Source: Candidatus Lernaella stagnicola
GTDB lineage: Bacteria; Lernaellota; Lernaellaia; Lernaellales; Lernaellaceae
NCBI GenBank assembly: GCA_030765525.1
Contig: JAVCCK010000038.1
Coordinates: 286,882 to 350,881 of the forward strand
Direction of reading: 5' to 3'
DNA: 64,000 nt
Made by a program: the position numbers and the translations under genes. Every line of letters starts with the position of its first letter. Position 1 is the first letter of the stretch. This document shows, one piece after another, positions 43,875-52,624 of the stretch. A model generated the notes under the pieces. The model was not told the origin of the DNA and searched no databases. It saw only the letters and a program-made list of their open reading frames with translations.

Positions 43875-45500
43875 TCAGTCCTCTTTTGTGATCGCTTTGT
43901 GATAGCTGTTAATCCAGTAGGCGGCCAGGAAGTCGTGACCCGAATGCACCTTGGTCGGCGTATCGGATCCGCATTCGCGAATGTTGTAGGGATTCCACTG
44001 GAACATGAACCCGGCCGGGCATTGCAGATCCACCGTGACCGGTTCGTTGGCTTGGTAGTAAATGTCGCCCATCAAGTCGCCCAGGAAGGGGAACTGCACC
44101 TGCAAGTCATGGAAGAACACCGAAAGCGGATCGAGCGTATAGGTCGACGGGTCGCGCTCCGGCACGTAGTACTCGGCCAGCGGCGCATCGCGAAAGTCGG
44201 TCAAATCCTCGACGACCTGCGCTTGGTACTCATCATCCTTGCCCGGCGTGTAGTCGCCCGCGCCGATGAAAATGCCTGCAAACCAAGGGTTGTGCGACAG
44301 CCGCGTGAAGGTGTGCACTTGGGTTTCAAAAACGTTGAGCAGGAAGTTGTAATCGTCTTCGCTAAAGTAAACCCGACCCAGGCGCAAGACGTTGTACCAA
44401 TTCTCGTGCGCCAGGTTGTTCCCGAAATACTGTGCGTACCGGTTGAACGTCGCGATGGTATTCACGCGGATGCTCAGCCGGGCCGAATCGCGCAACCATG
44501 CCTGCAATTCGGTTTTGAAACGCTCCTCGCCCGTGATGTGATAGCCGATCGCCAGCCACGAAAGGCGCATCGGCGGCAACACGTGCGGCGCGGCGTCGGT
44601 CGGCAATCCTTCCTCATCGAGGATGAACCAAAAGTCCGCGATCAGTGTGTCGAGCACTTCGGTTACATCGTCGCGGATGATCTCCCGCGTCGGCTCGTCG
44701 TCAATCAAGTCGTACCCAACCGCCATGCCGTAGAACCAGCCCGTGTATTGGTCGCGGCTGGTTTCGCCAAACCAGAAATCGCCCGCGTAAGGCCCCGAAT
44801 CGACCTTGTGGCAGCGATCGTTGTTGTCGCACCACGTGTCGCCGCCGTGATAGGGCAGCATGTCCTGCGATCCCCAAAAGCGTGAAATGAAACCCGGACG
44901 CCCGGTGACGTGCAAATGCCCGTCGAGAGTCACCACCTTGGCGATGGCGTTCTGCTTGGCCTGCTCGTCCCCGGTGACCCAATACCGCATGGCCTGCGCG
45001 CCCAGATAGGTGCCGGTCCAGATCGTGCTGTCACCCGCCCCGTGATAGCCCGTCACCTCCGCGTAGGTGTCGTCGGCGAAATAACAATGGACGCAACTGC
45101 CGTGGTCCGGTTGGTGCCACGTCAGGTGCCAGTCGTCGTAGTCTCCAGCTTTGTCGCGCAACTGCCCCGCTTCGCCGGATTCGTCGTAGTCGCGCGGCTC
45201 GATGTTGGTTTGTGGCCAGGGTGCCACGTAGTCATCGGGCGTGACGTCGTCATCGCCGGCGGTATCGTCATCGCCGGCCGTATCATCGTCGCCGGCGGTG
45301 TCGTCGTCGCCGGTATCGTCGTCGCCGGTGTCGTCATCAGACGTATCGTTATCGTCGTTGTCGTCGTCGGCGGGCGTCGTGTCATCGTTGTCGTTATCGT
45401 TATCGTCGTCGTCATCATCGTCGCAAGCGATGTTGGGGATGATCAACAAACATAAAACGGCAAAAAACAACACGATAAGTCCGAGGCTGAACGCTTTCAT
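43875..45500 (-). CDS. Asp-linker lipoprotein of unknown function
   Basis: Start chosen at ATG 45500 (GGGGGAT upstream), giving 541 aa. Lipid Cys26 (IPNIAC). Residues ~27-95 are Asp-rich and include tandem DDDTAG/DDDTG units. The catalytic part (~100-540) is helical with conserved-looking aromatic and His/Cys residues (HQPDHGSCVHCYF, YHGAGDSTIWTGTYLGAQAMRYW, LSHNPWFAGIFIGAGD). This suggests an alpha/alpha-toroid glycoside-processing fold. No family was recognised with confidence. It is third in the lipoprotein row and upstream of ileS. Confidence 0.7.
   Translation of the reverse strand: MKAFSLGLIVLFFAVLCLLIIPNIACDDDDDDDNDNDNDDTTPADDDNDDNDTSDDDTGDDDTGDDDTAGDDDTAGDDDTAGDDDVTPDDYVAPWPQTNIEPRDYDESGEAGQLRDKAGDYDDWHLTWHQPDHGSCVHCYFADDTYAEVTGYHGAGDSTIWTGTYLGAQAMRYWVTGDEQAKQNAIAKVVTLDGHLHVTGRPGFISRFWGSQDMLPYHGGDTWCDNNDRCHKVDSGPYAGDFWFGETSRDQYTGWFYGMAVGYDLIDDEPTREIIRDDVTEVLDTLIADFWFILDEEGLPTDAAPHVLPPMRLSWLAIGYHITGEERFKTELQAWLRDSARLSIRVNTIATFNRYAQYFGNNLAHENWYNVLRLGRVYFSEDDYNFLLNVFETQVHTFTRLSHNPWFAGIFIGAGDYTPGKDDEYQAQVVEDLTDFRDAPLAEYYVPERDPSTYTLDPLSVFFHDLQVQFPFLGDLMGDIYYQANEPVTVDLQCPAGFMFQWNPYNIRECGSDTPTKVHSGHDFLAAYWINSYHKAITKED
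45249..45332. repeat. Tandem 18-bp and 15-bp coding repeats
   Basis: Three 18-bp units (DDDTAG) followed by two 15-bp units (DDDTG) inside the linker of the 43875-45500 lipoprotein. All are multiples of 3, so unit gain or loss would change linker length without a frameshift. Confidence 0.75.
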
Positions 45501-45631
45501 TTTATCCCCCATAACCGAATCGCAAACAGCGGGACTGTAGCACAAAACCGCCGGGACCGTTATCCGGATCACGGCCGAACGGCCGATTGAGACTCGTTTT
45601 ATAGAACGGATCGAGACGGCGCGACGCCGCC

Positions 45632-48600
45632 TTACGAAGCTTTGCTGATCGACACTTCTATCGTCTGACCCGCCACCTTGATCGTCGCGGCGTCGGGCGG
45701 ATCGGCCTGCTGAACCATCTCCACAACAAGCAGTTCCTCGGCCAGCAATTCCTGATACTTCGTCATCACGGTCTCAAGGTCCGCCGACGCGGTGGACCAG
45801 CGCATCGTGATGCGGTCTTCGATCTCCAAACCCTCGTCTTTGCGCAATACCTGCAGCTTGCGCAGCACGTCGCGCATCAAGCCTTCCAGGCGCAAGTCTT
45901 CGGTGATGACCGCGTCGAACGAAACCCAGGTGCCGTATTCCTCGGCCACCGCCTGCTCATTGGGCGCCTCGCCCTGCAAAAGCACATCCGCGCGATCCAA
46001 GCTGACCGTGGCGCCATCCACCGTCACCGTGACCACTTCGGCCCCGCCACGCATCGCGCGAACAATCGCCTCGTTGTCGTCGTTCACCGCCGCGGCGACC
46101 GCTTTGACGTGCGCGCCCAGTTTCGGACCCGCCGTTTTGAAATTGAGCTTGGCCGAATACGTCAGCGGACTCGGGGCGTCGGGGTCGAGTACCTCGAGTT
46201 CCTTCACGTTCAGGTCGTCCCGCAGCATTGCGGCGAAACGCTCGGCGGCCTTTTTCTCCGCTTCGTCGGCCGGGCCGACAGTCAGGCGCGCCAACGGTTG
46301 GCGCACTTTGACTTTCTTCGACTCGCGGGCCGACAGCGCCAGACTGTTGAGACGGATGATGGCCTTCATGTCGGCGGCGAGTTGATCTTCCCGGCGCGCC
46401 GGGTCGGCTTGCGGGAAATCGCACAGATGCACGCTCTCGGGTTGGTCGGGCTGCACGGCGCGCACCATGTTGCGGTACATCGCCTCGGTCAGGAAAGGAA
46501 TGACCGGCGCGGCCAAACGCAGCAGCACATCCAGACATTCGAACAGGGTCTCGAACGCCGTGCGCGTGTCGACATCTTCGATCGTGCCCCAAAAACGGCG
46601 GCGATTGTGGCGAATGTACCAGTTGGAAAGATCCGCGACGAAGCCTTCAATCGCCAACACCGCGTTGCGGGCGTTGTAATCCTCGTAGGCGCCGCGGCAG
46701 GCCTCGATCGTCTTCTGCAGCTCGGTGAGGATCCACCGGTCGAAATCCGGCCGCTGGGCGAAGGGCGTTTCCGGCCCGCCCGGCACGAAACCCAGGATCC
46801 GCGCGTAGTTCACGAAAAAGCTGTAGCTGTTCCACAAGGTGTTGAGGAATTTGCCGCGAATCTGCCGCAATTGATCCCAGTCGAAGTTGAGGTTGGCCTG
46901 CGGGTCGTGGCTGATGAACATCCACCGCAGCGCATCGGCGCCCACGCGCTCGGCCGCGTCGTCGAACCACACGGCGTTGCCCTTGGATTTGTGCATTTCC
47001 TCGCCGTGCGAATCGCGCATCAGCGCGTAGCCCTTGAGTGTCTTGAAGGGCGCGATGCCCTCCATCATCGTGCTCAACGCCAGCAACGAGTAGAACCAGT
47101 TGCGGAACTGGCCCGGGAAGCTCTCCAGCACGAGGTCGGCGGGGACCCACTTGGCCCAGTACTCGCGGTCGGCGTTGTAGTGCACCGTCGAATACGGAAC
47201 GATGCCCGCGTCCAGCCACGGATTGCCCACATCCGGCACGCGGTGGGCGACGCCCCCGCATTCCGGGCATTGAATCTTCACTTGGTCGATCCACGGCCGG
47301 TGCGGCGAGTGACCCTCGAACTCTTCCCAGCCCGCCACAGCGCGCTGCTTGAGTTCTTCGTATCCACCCATGACCTCGAAATTCTCGCACTTCTCGCAAA
47401 CCCAGATCGGTAGTGCTAGGCCCCAATAGCGCTTCTTGGAGATCATCCAATCGTTCATATTGGTCAGCCATTCCAGTTCGCGCTCCCGGCCCCAGGAAGG
47501 AATCCAGCGGATATCGTCGACGATCTTCTTGATCTCGTCGCGCCAGTCCATGTTGATGTACCACTCGTCGACCAGGCGGAAGACCAGCGCGTTTCCCTTG
47601 CGCCAGCAGTGCGGGTAGATGTGCGGATACTGCTCGGTGGCGACCAGCAGGTCCTTATCCCGCAGCGAACCCAGCACCGCCTTAACGGTGTCGGGCGCGA
47701 TGGCGTCCCGGCCCGCGAAGGGTCCGAAGGGTTCCAGGAACTTCGCCTCACCGTCGAGCGGCGCGATGTCGGGCAAGCCGAGTTCCTTGCCGATTTCGTG
47801 GTCGATATCGCCGCAGCCGGGCGCGATGTGCACGATGCCGGTGCCCTCGCCCGCCACAACAATCGGGTTGCCGAAGTTGTCGCGACCGCCGTCGATCACC
47901 CGGTGTGCCTGGACGCCGCTGATCGTCACGTCTTCGCGCTCGAAGGGGAAGCCGCCGGGGATGTTCTGCGCTTCCAGTTCGTCGAAGGGGCCGTCGTATT
48001 CCAAGCCGACCAGTTCCGCGCCTTTGACGTAGCCGAGGATTTCGTACCCGCCGCGTTCGTTGAACAGTTGGGCGATGGTTTTGAGCTTCGGCACGCCCTC
48101 GACCCATTCCTTCTTCTCGTTGAACTGGCGTTCCTGGCGCTGGTATTCGAGGTTCTCGGCCGCGAAGTAGTAAACTCGGCCGGAGCGCTTTTCCCTCAGC
48201 TTGACGTATTCCAAATCGACGTTGACCGCCGCCGCGACGTTCGAGGTCAGCGTCCAGGGCGTTGTCGTCCAGACCAGCAGGTTTTCGTCGTCACGCCCGC
48301 GGAGGGGAAAACGCAAAAAGAGCGCCGTGTGCGCCACGAGCTTGCGGCCCTCGACGACTTCCATTTGCGAATACGCGCAGCCCGATTCGCCCGACCACGG
48401 CATCACGTCCGTGCCGCGGTAAATTTTGCCACGCTCGTGGCATTTCTTCAGGAACGACCAAATCGTGTAGTTGTTCTCATCACTCATGGTGAAGTACGAA
48501 TCGTCCCAGTCCATCCATTGGCCGAGGCGGATGGACTGCTCGGTCTGAATCCCCGAAAACTTGCGGACCCGCGCTTTGCAGGCTTCCACGAAGTTGTCGA

Positions 48601-48979
48601 TGCCGAAGGCCTCGATTTCGTCCTTGCCGTGCAGATTGAGTTCCTTTTCGACCTCCACTTCGACCCACAAGCCCTGGCAATCGAAACCGTTCTGGTAGCG
48701 TTGGTCGCAGCCGTTCATGGCGAAATAGCGCTGATAGACGTCTTTGAGCGTCCGACCCCAGGCGTGGTGCACGCCCATCGGGTTGTTGGCGGTAATGGGG
48801 CCGTCGAGGAAGGAAAAGCGCTTGGCGCTGCCGGCATTTTTGCGGCGCAACTTCTCGAAAATACCCGCTTCGTCCCAGAAAGCCTGGATTTCTTTCTCGA
48901 GGGGTACGATATCGAACCAGGTATCGACTTTCCCGTACCGGGGTTCGGTGCTCGCGGTGTTGTCTTTTTCGTCGTTCAT
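45632..48979 (-). CDS. ileS: Isoleucyl-tRNA synthetase with inverted GxHH signature
   Basis: 1115 aa from ATG 48979 (GGAAGG upstream; GTG 49000 is an alternative). It covers the full IleRS: Rossmann catalytic part, editing CP1 domain (WTTTPWTLTSN, GTGIVHIAPGCGDIDHEIG), KMSKS region as MHKSKGNAVWF, anticodon-binding domain and a C-terminal extension. At the HIGH position it reads PMGVHHAWG, so the first His is Gly and residues 69-72 are GVHH instead of HxGH. Swapped GxHH has, from memory, been described in mupirocin-hyper-resistant IleRS2 enzymes. This appears to be the only IleRS in view and is probably the housekeeping one. Confidence 0.93.
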   Translation of the reverse strand: MNDEKDNTASTEPRYGKVDTWFDIVPLEKEIQAFWDEAGIFEKLRRKNAGSAKRFSFLDGPITANNPMGVHHAWGRTLKDVYQRYFAMNGCDQRYQNGFDCQGLWVEVEVEKELNLHGKDEIEAFGIDNFVEACKARVRKFSGIQTEQSIRLGQWMDWDDSYFTMSDENNYTIWSFLKKCHERGKIYRGTDVMPWSGESGCAYSQMEVVEGRKLVAHTALFLRFPLRGRDDENLLVWTTTPWTLTSNVAAAVNVDLEYVKLREKRSGRVYYFAAENLEYQRQERQFNEKKEWVEGVPKLKTIAQLFNERGGYEILGYVKGAELVGLEYDGPFDELEAQNIPGGFPFEREDVTISGVQAHRVIDGGRDNFGNPIVVAGEGTGIVHIAPGCGDIDHEIGKELGLPDIAPLDGEAKFLEPFGPFAGRDAIAPDTVKAVLGSLRDKDLLVATEQYPHIYPHCWRKGNALVFRLVDEWYINMDWRDEIKKIVDDIRWIPSWGRERELEWLTNMNDWMISKKRYWGLALPIWVCEKCENFEVMGGYEELKQRAVAGWEEFEGHSPHRPWIDQVKIQCPECGGVAHRVPDVGNPWLDAGIVPYSTVHYNADREYWAKWVPADLVLESFPGQFRNWFYSLLALSTMMEGIAPFKTLKGYALMRDSHGEEMHKSKGNAVWFDDAAERVGADALRWMFISHDPQANLNFDWDQLRQIRGKFLNTLWNSYSFFVNYARILGFVPGGPETPFAQRPDFDRWILTELQKTIEACRGAYEDYNARNAVLAIEGFVADLSNWYIRHNRRRFWGTIEDVDTRTAFETLFECLDVLLRLAAPVIPFLTEAMYRNMVRAVQPDQPESVHLCDFPQADPARREDQLAADMKAIIRLNSLALSARESKKVKVRQPLARLTVGPADEAEKKAAERFAAMLRDDLNVKELEVLDPDAPSPLTYSAKLNFKTAGPKLGAHVKAVAAAVNDDNEAIVRAMRGGAEVVTVTVDGATVSLDRADVLLQGEAPNEQAVAEEYGTWVSFDAVITEDLRLEGLMRDVLRKLQVLRKDEGLEIEDRITMRWSTASADLETVMTKYQELLAEELLVVEMVQQADPPDAATIKVAGQTIEVSISKAS

Positions 48980-49059
48980 CAAATCTTCCTTCCAATTCAC
49001 GATGGCTCGCGGTCCTCGGCACGTACGCCGCCCGCCGGAATGTCGTCCGGCGACGGACC

Positions 49060-49087
49060 GTTATATAAAACAGACATTTATAAGCAA
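49060..49087 (-). promoter_or_regulatory. Predicted ileS promoter
   Basis: Minus-strand TTGCTT (49082-49087), 16 nt, TATAAC (49060-49065). A GCCGGA/TCCGGC hairpin lies in the leader at 49034-49051. No T-box sequence was found. Confidence 0.4.
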
Positions 49088-49181
49088 AACCGGCCGCGGG
49101 TTCAATGCGGAATTCCGATTCCTGCCGCTGGGCTCCGGACGACGTTTTATTTCGGCCCCGAGGCGAAAGCCGGGGCTGGCG

Positions 49182-49400
49182 TCAGCTTTTTCCGCCTTGC
49201 AGCTTGGCCAGCGCTTCGTCGGTCAGGGCGGTGGCGATCATGGCTACCGCGCAGTCCACCCGGGTGGTGCGGCGGTCTTCCATGTAATCGCGCACCCAGA
49301 ACTGACACTCATTGCCCATGCATTTGGTCTTGAGAAGCGGACAGAATTTCCGCTCGGCCACCTGCGTATCGTCCTTGGTCACGAATACGTCGTCGTGCAT
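49182..49400 (-). CDS. Small four-Cys protein, putative metal-binding
   Basis: 72 aa from ATG 49400 with GGAG 7 nt upstream; a longer frame upstream is antisense to the SDR gene. Cys20, Cys27, Cys32 and Cys50 are arranged C-x6-C-x4-C-x17-C (FCPLLKTKCMGNECQFW). This resembles small conserved proteins with a C-P-L/F...C...C-x-W pattern that bind Zn or an Fe-S cluster. The C-terminal helix is A/L-rich. The function is unknown. It is upstream of and co-directional with ileS, but ileS has its own predicted promoter. Confidence 0.65.
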   Translation of the reverse strand: MHDDVFVTKDDTQVAERKFCPLLKTKCMGNECQFWVRDYMEDRRTTRVDCAVAMIATALTDEALAKLQGGKS

Positions 49401-49482
49401 CGACAACTCCTTTTCATCGAGGGTCGGAAAATGATACCAATACCAGACGCAACACGCGAACCGCGTCACGGAGACTATAGAG

Positions 49483-50280
49483 ATGACCGTCCTGCGAGAC
49501 AAACTGGCGTTTATCACCGGCGGTTCCAGCGGCATCGGCCTGGCTGTCGCGCAACGCATGAACGCGCGGGGCGCCACCGTCGTGCTCTTCGCCCGCCGCC
49601 GCGAAGCGCTCGCCACGGCGCTGGATTCCCTCGACCAGCCGGACCGCGGGGCGATGTTCGAAATGGACGTCGCCGATCGCCCGCAAGTCGAAGCGGTGCT
49701 GGCCGAGGCCGTCGCGGAGCACGGCGCGCCGGACATTCTGGTCAACAGCGCGGGGGTTTCGTATCCGGGCTACTTTGAACAATTGGAGTACGACGAATTC
49801 GACCGAACGGTGCGCATCAACCTCTACGGCACCTGGAACACCTGCCACGTACTGGTCCCGGCCATGAAAGCCAAGGGCGGACACATCGTGAACGTCGCCT
49901 CGGTCGCCGGCCTGCTCGGCGTGTTCGGCTACTCGGCGTACGCGGCCTCGAAGTTCGGCGTCGTCGGCCTTTCCGAATCGTTGCGCGCCGAAATGCGCCG
50001 CTTCGGTATTCGCGTCTCGGTGCTGTGCCCGCCCGACACCGACACCCCCATGCTGGCGGCCGAAAACCGCCGCAAACCGCCCGAGACCGAGGCCATCGCC
50101 GGGGCGGCCAAGGTGCTCACCACCGACCGGGTCGTCGATGACCTTCTGCGCGGGATGCGCAAAAACCAGTTTCTCATCGTGCCGGGCTTCGATGGGAAAT
50201 TCACGGCCCTGGCCAAACGCTTTTCGCCCACGCTCGTGGCTTGGGTCACCGACCGGCTCGCCGACTCGAGGCAGGCGTGA
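49483..50280 (+). CDS. SDR oxidoreductase, 3-ketodihydrosphingosine reductase-like
   Basis: 265 aa. Cofactor motif TGGSSGIG (12-19), NSAG at 88-91, catalytic Ser140 (NVASVAG) and YxxxK as Tyr153-Lys157 (YAASK). After the active site it has the KDSR-type block CPPDTDTPMLAAENRRKPPET, a C-terminal substrate loop seen in 3-ketosphinganine reductases. Known KDSRs reduce 3-ketodihydrosphingosine to dihydrosphingosine with NADPH. This points to sphingolipid metabolism. No serine palmitoyltransferase gene is in view, so the assignment is moderate. It is coupled by GTGA overlap to larA. Confidence 0.75.
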   Translation: MTVLRDKLAFITGGSSGIGLAVAQRMNARGATVVLFARRREALATALDSLDQPDRGAMFEMDVADRPQVEAVLAEAVAEHGAPDILVNSAGVSYPGYFEQLEYDEFDRTVRINLYGTWNTCHVLVPAMKAKGGHIVNVASVAGLLGVFGYSAYAASKFGVVGLSESLRAEMRRFGIRVSVLCPPDTDTPMLAAENRRKPPETEAIAGAAKVLTTDRVVDDLLRGMRKNQFLIVPGFDGKFTALAKRFSPTLVAWVTDRLADSRQA

Positions 50281-51545
50281 TCGTCCGGAAGACCATACCG
50301 GTGTGTTTCGGCAAGGGCCGAGTCGCCCTGCGTGTGCCGGAATCCGCCGGCGACTGGACCGTGCTGCGTCGGCCCGACGGCGAAGAGCAAGCGGCCGGTC
50401 GCGAAGCGTTCAGGCAAGCCGTACAGCGCCCGATTTCGTCTCCGCCCCTGGCCGACCTGATTGATCCCGGCGACCGCGTGGTGATCGTCACCGCCGACGG
50501 CACGCGCCCGCTGCCCAATGACCGCGTGATTCCTTGGCTGCTGGAGGAACTGCCCGTGCCGCCCGAGCAGGTGACGATTTTGCTGGGCAACGGCGCCCAT
50601 CGCGCCAACACCCCAGACGAATTGCGCAGCATGTTCGGCCCGGCGCTCGACGACGCCATTCGCATCGAAAACCACGACGCCTTCGATGAATCAGGTCTGC
50701 GCCGCGTCGGCCAAGCCGCGGACGGCACGCCGTTGTGGCTGAACCGCCGCTATCTTGAGGCGGACAAGCGCCTCGTCATCGGCTTGGTCGAACCGCACTT
50801 CTTCGCCGGTTTTTCAGGCGGCGCGAAGGCCGTCGTGCCCGGCGTGGCGGGCATCGAAACCATCCTCGCGGCGCACCGGCCGGAACTGATTGCCGACCCG
50901 CGCAGCACGTGGGGAACGCTGGCCGAGAACCCGATTCGCCGCCTGGTCGATGAATTGGTCGCCTTATCGCCGCCGGATTTCGCGGTGCAGGTCGCCTTGA
51001 ACGAGCACCAGCAACCCGAGGCGTTTTTCGCCGGCGACACCGGGGCCGCCCACGCCGCGGCGTGCCAATGGGTGCGGCGCACGTCATTCGTTGCGGTCGA
51101 CCGCCGTTTCCCGGTGGTGGTCACGTCCAACTGCGGCTACCCGCTCGACCAGAATCTGTACCAGGCCGTCAAGGGAATCGCGGCAGCGGCGCGGCTGGTT
51201 GAGCCGGGGGGCTGGATCGTGTTGTGCGCCGAATGCTCAGACGGTTTCGGCATTCATCAACCCTTCGCCGAAATCATGCAGATCGGCGATAAACCCGGCG
51301 ACATCCTGGCGTGGCTCGACGCCCAGCCGGGGCCGGTGATTGACGGCTGGCAGGCGCAAATCTTCGCCGCCGTGTTGGAGCAGGCGCGTGTGGCGATCTA
51401 TGCCGACGTGGATGCGGAAGTGATTCGCGCGGTGAAATGCGAGCCGATTGCCCAGCTCGACGCCTTTCTCGCTGCAGAGGCCGCCGGTCAAGATGTCGCC
51501 GTGCTGCCCGACGGCTTTCAAACCGTGCCGGTGCTTATTCCGTAG
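50277..51545 (+). CDS. larA: LarA-like nickel-pincer racemase (DUF2088 family)
   Basis: GTG start at 50277 overlaps the stop of the SDR gene (GTGA). With this start, His108 (GNGAHRANTPDE), His174 and Lys184 (EPHFFAGFSGGAKAVVPG) fall at the numbers of the catalytic His pair and the cofactor-linked Lys of L. plantarum LarA, which supports the start. LarA-family enzymes racemise or epimerise alpha-hydroxy acids using a nickel-pincer nucleotide made by LarBCE. Those genes are not in view. Substrates differ widely among LarA relatives, so lactate is not assured. Its 3' end overlaps a GNAT gene by 11 nt. Confidence 0.85.
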   Translation: MIVRKTIPVCFGKGRVALRVPESAGDWTVLRRPDGEEQAAGREAFRQAVQRPISSPPLADLIDPGDRVVIVTADGTRPLPNDRVIPWLLEELPVPPEQVTILLGNGAHRANTPDELRSMFGPALDDAIRIENHDAFDESGLRRVGQAADGTPLWLNRRYLEADKRLVIGLVEPHFFAGFSGGAKAVVPGVAGIETILAAHRPELIADPRSTWGTLAENPIRRLVDELVALSPPDFAVQVALNEHQQPEAFFAGDTGAAHAAACQWVRRTSFVAVDRRFPVVVTSNCGYPLDQNLYQAVKGIAAAARLVEPGGWIVLCAECSDGFGIHQPFAEIMQIGDKPGDILAWLDAQPGPVIDGWQAQIFAAVLEQARVAIYADVDAEVIRAVKCEPIAQLDAFLAAEAAGQDVAVLPDGFQTVPVLIP

Positions 51546-51981
51546 CCGAGGCCTCGCCACCGATTTCTAAAATCATGGCGGGTAAACCGGTGTTCTCGTT
51601 GGTGAGTTCACGCAGCAACACGAAGCCGCAGTGCTCGTAAAACGCCCGCCCGATGTGGTTGTCGCGGAACACCTCAACGGTCAGGCACGGCTGGCTGCGG
51701 CGCACGAAATCCACCAGAGAACTAGCCACCCCGCGGCGATGAAATCCGGGATCGACGAACAACCCGCCGATGAAATTGCCGAGCATCGCAATAAAACCCG
51801 CGACACGCCCGTCGATCTCAGCCAGCCACTGCGCCGCCTTGGGGATATACACGGTGCGGATTTCTTCCCGCTGGCGCCGTAATTCCGCGTCCGATATGAA
51901 GGGATGGCCGACGCGCGAGGCCCGGTACCAGATGTCGAGCACCGTTTCGCAATCCCTTTCGTGGTAAGGACGAATCATCAT
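51535..51981 (-). CDS. GNAT-family N-acetyltransferase
   Basis: 148 aa. Acetyl-CoA-binding motif A is present as GGLFVDPGFHRRGVASSLVDFV (the R-R-G-V-A loop). FYEHCGFVLLREL is the usual C-terminal motif B. The N-terminal PYHERDCETVLDIWYRASRV fits Rim-type or small-molecule GNATs. The substrate is unknown. ATG 51981 is used; ATG 51978 is equally possible. Confidence 0.75.
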   Translation of the reverse strand: MMIRPYHERDCETVLDIWYRASRVGHPFISDAELRRQREEIRTVYIPKAAQWLAEIDGRVAGFIAMLGNFIGGLFVDPGFHRRGVASSLVDFVRRSQPCLTVEVFRDNHIGRAFYEHCGFVLLRELTNENTGLPAMILEIGGEASATE

Positions 51982-52018
51982 CGGCGTCTCCCGGTCGAAC
52001 GGCTACCCTAGTTGCGGT

Positions 52019-52046
52019 TTGCCTCATTTCGAAGCAACGTTAGATT
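52019..52046 (+). promoter_or_regulatory. Predicted promoter of the selenoprotein gene
   Basis: TTGCCT (52019-52024), 16 nt, TAGATT (52041-52046). GGAGG lies 8 nt before ATG 52082. Confidence 0.35.
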
Positions 52047-52081
52047 CACCATAGGGTTTGCATCGTGCGGAGGCAATTGTG

Positions 52082-52603
52082 ATGGACTTGAAGAAGCTGG
52101 CCGACATCACCGTATTGGATACCGAGGGACGCCCCTATCGCTTGGGTGACGCCTGGCGCGACAAGACGACGGTGTTGGTGTTCATTCGCCATTTTGGGTG
52201 ACTGTTCTGTCGTGAACAGGTCGCGCAGTTGCGCGACGTGCTGCCCGAAATTCAACGCCGTGGGGCGCAACTTGCCGTGGTCGGCAGCGGTCAGCCGCAA
52301 CACGCCCGCATGTTTTTGGAAGACGCCCCGCTCGACGCCCGCGTGCTTGTCGATCCCGCCCTGAAGGCCTACGCCGCCGCGGGTTTGCGGCGCGATCTAG
52401 GCGCGACGCTCCACCCGAAAACTTTGCTGAACGGCATTCGAGCCCTTCGGGGCGGCTTTCGCCAGGGCGCGACCATGGGCGACCCGTGGCAGCAGGGCGG
52501 CGTGTTTGTCATCACCCCGGCGGCCGGTGCGCTCTTTACCTTTGTGAGCCAAACGGCGGGCGACCACGCCGATCCCGCGGACGTGTTGGCCGCGCTGTCT
52601 TGA
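52082..52603 (+). CDS. Probable selenoprotein: AhpC/TSA-like peroxiredoxin family with UxxC
   Basis: The frame from ATG 52082 (GGAGG upstream) meets TGA at 52199-52201 (codon 40) and continues without interruption to TGA at 52601-52603 (173 aa in full). Around the stop it reads VFIRHFG, then UGA, then LFCREQVAQLRD. Homologues of this peroxiredoxin-like (PRXL2/AhpC-TSA_2) family have C-x-x-C there, so UGA stands exactly on the first catalytic Cys (UxxC). The downstream half keeps all features (RDLGATLHPKTLL, GGVFVITPAAG). Two hairpins directly after the UGA could act as a bacterial SECIS. Selenocysteine insertion is inference; a nonsense mutation at the catalytic Cys is the alternative. Confidence 0.75.
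52202..52237 (+). ncRNA. Candidate bacterial SECIS hairpins
   Basis: Right after UGA 52199-52201: hairpin 1 CTGTTC/GAACAG (52202-52219, six-nt loop TGTCGT), then hairpin 2 GTCGCGCA/TGCGCGAC (52220-52237), whose tip contains GU 27-28 nt past the UGA. Distance and GU position fit bacterial SECIS rules loosely. Confidence 0.45.
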
Positions 52604-52624
52604 ACCGGTTTCCGCGACCGGCAA

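Noticed and set aside
48979..49180. T-box riboswitch upstream of ileS
   Set aside because: I looked for the conserved T-box sequence and a terminator before the start and found neither.
47609..49333. Long plus-strand frame opposite ileS
   Set aside because: Antisense to a certain IleRS, with no domain of its own.
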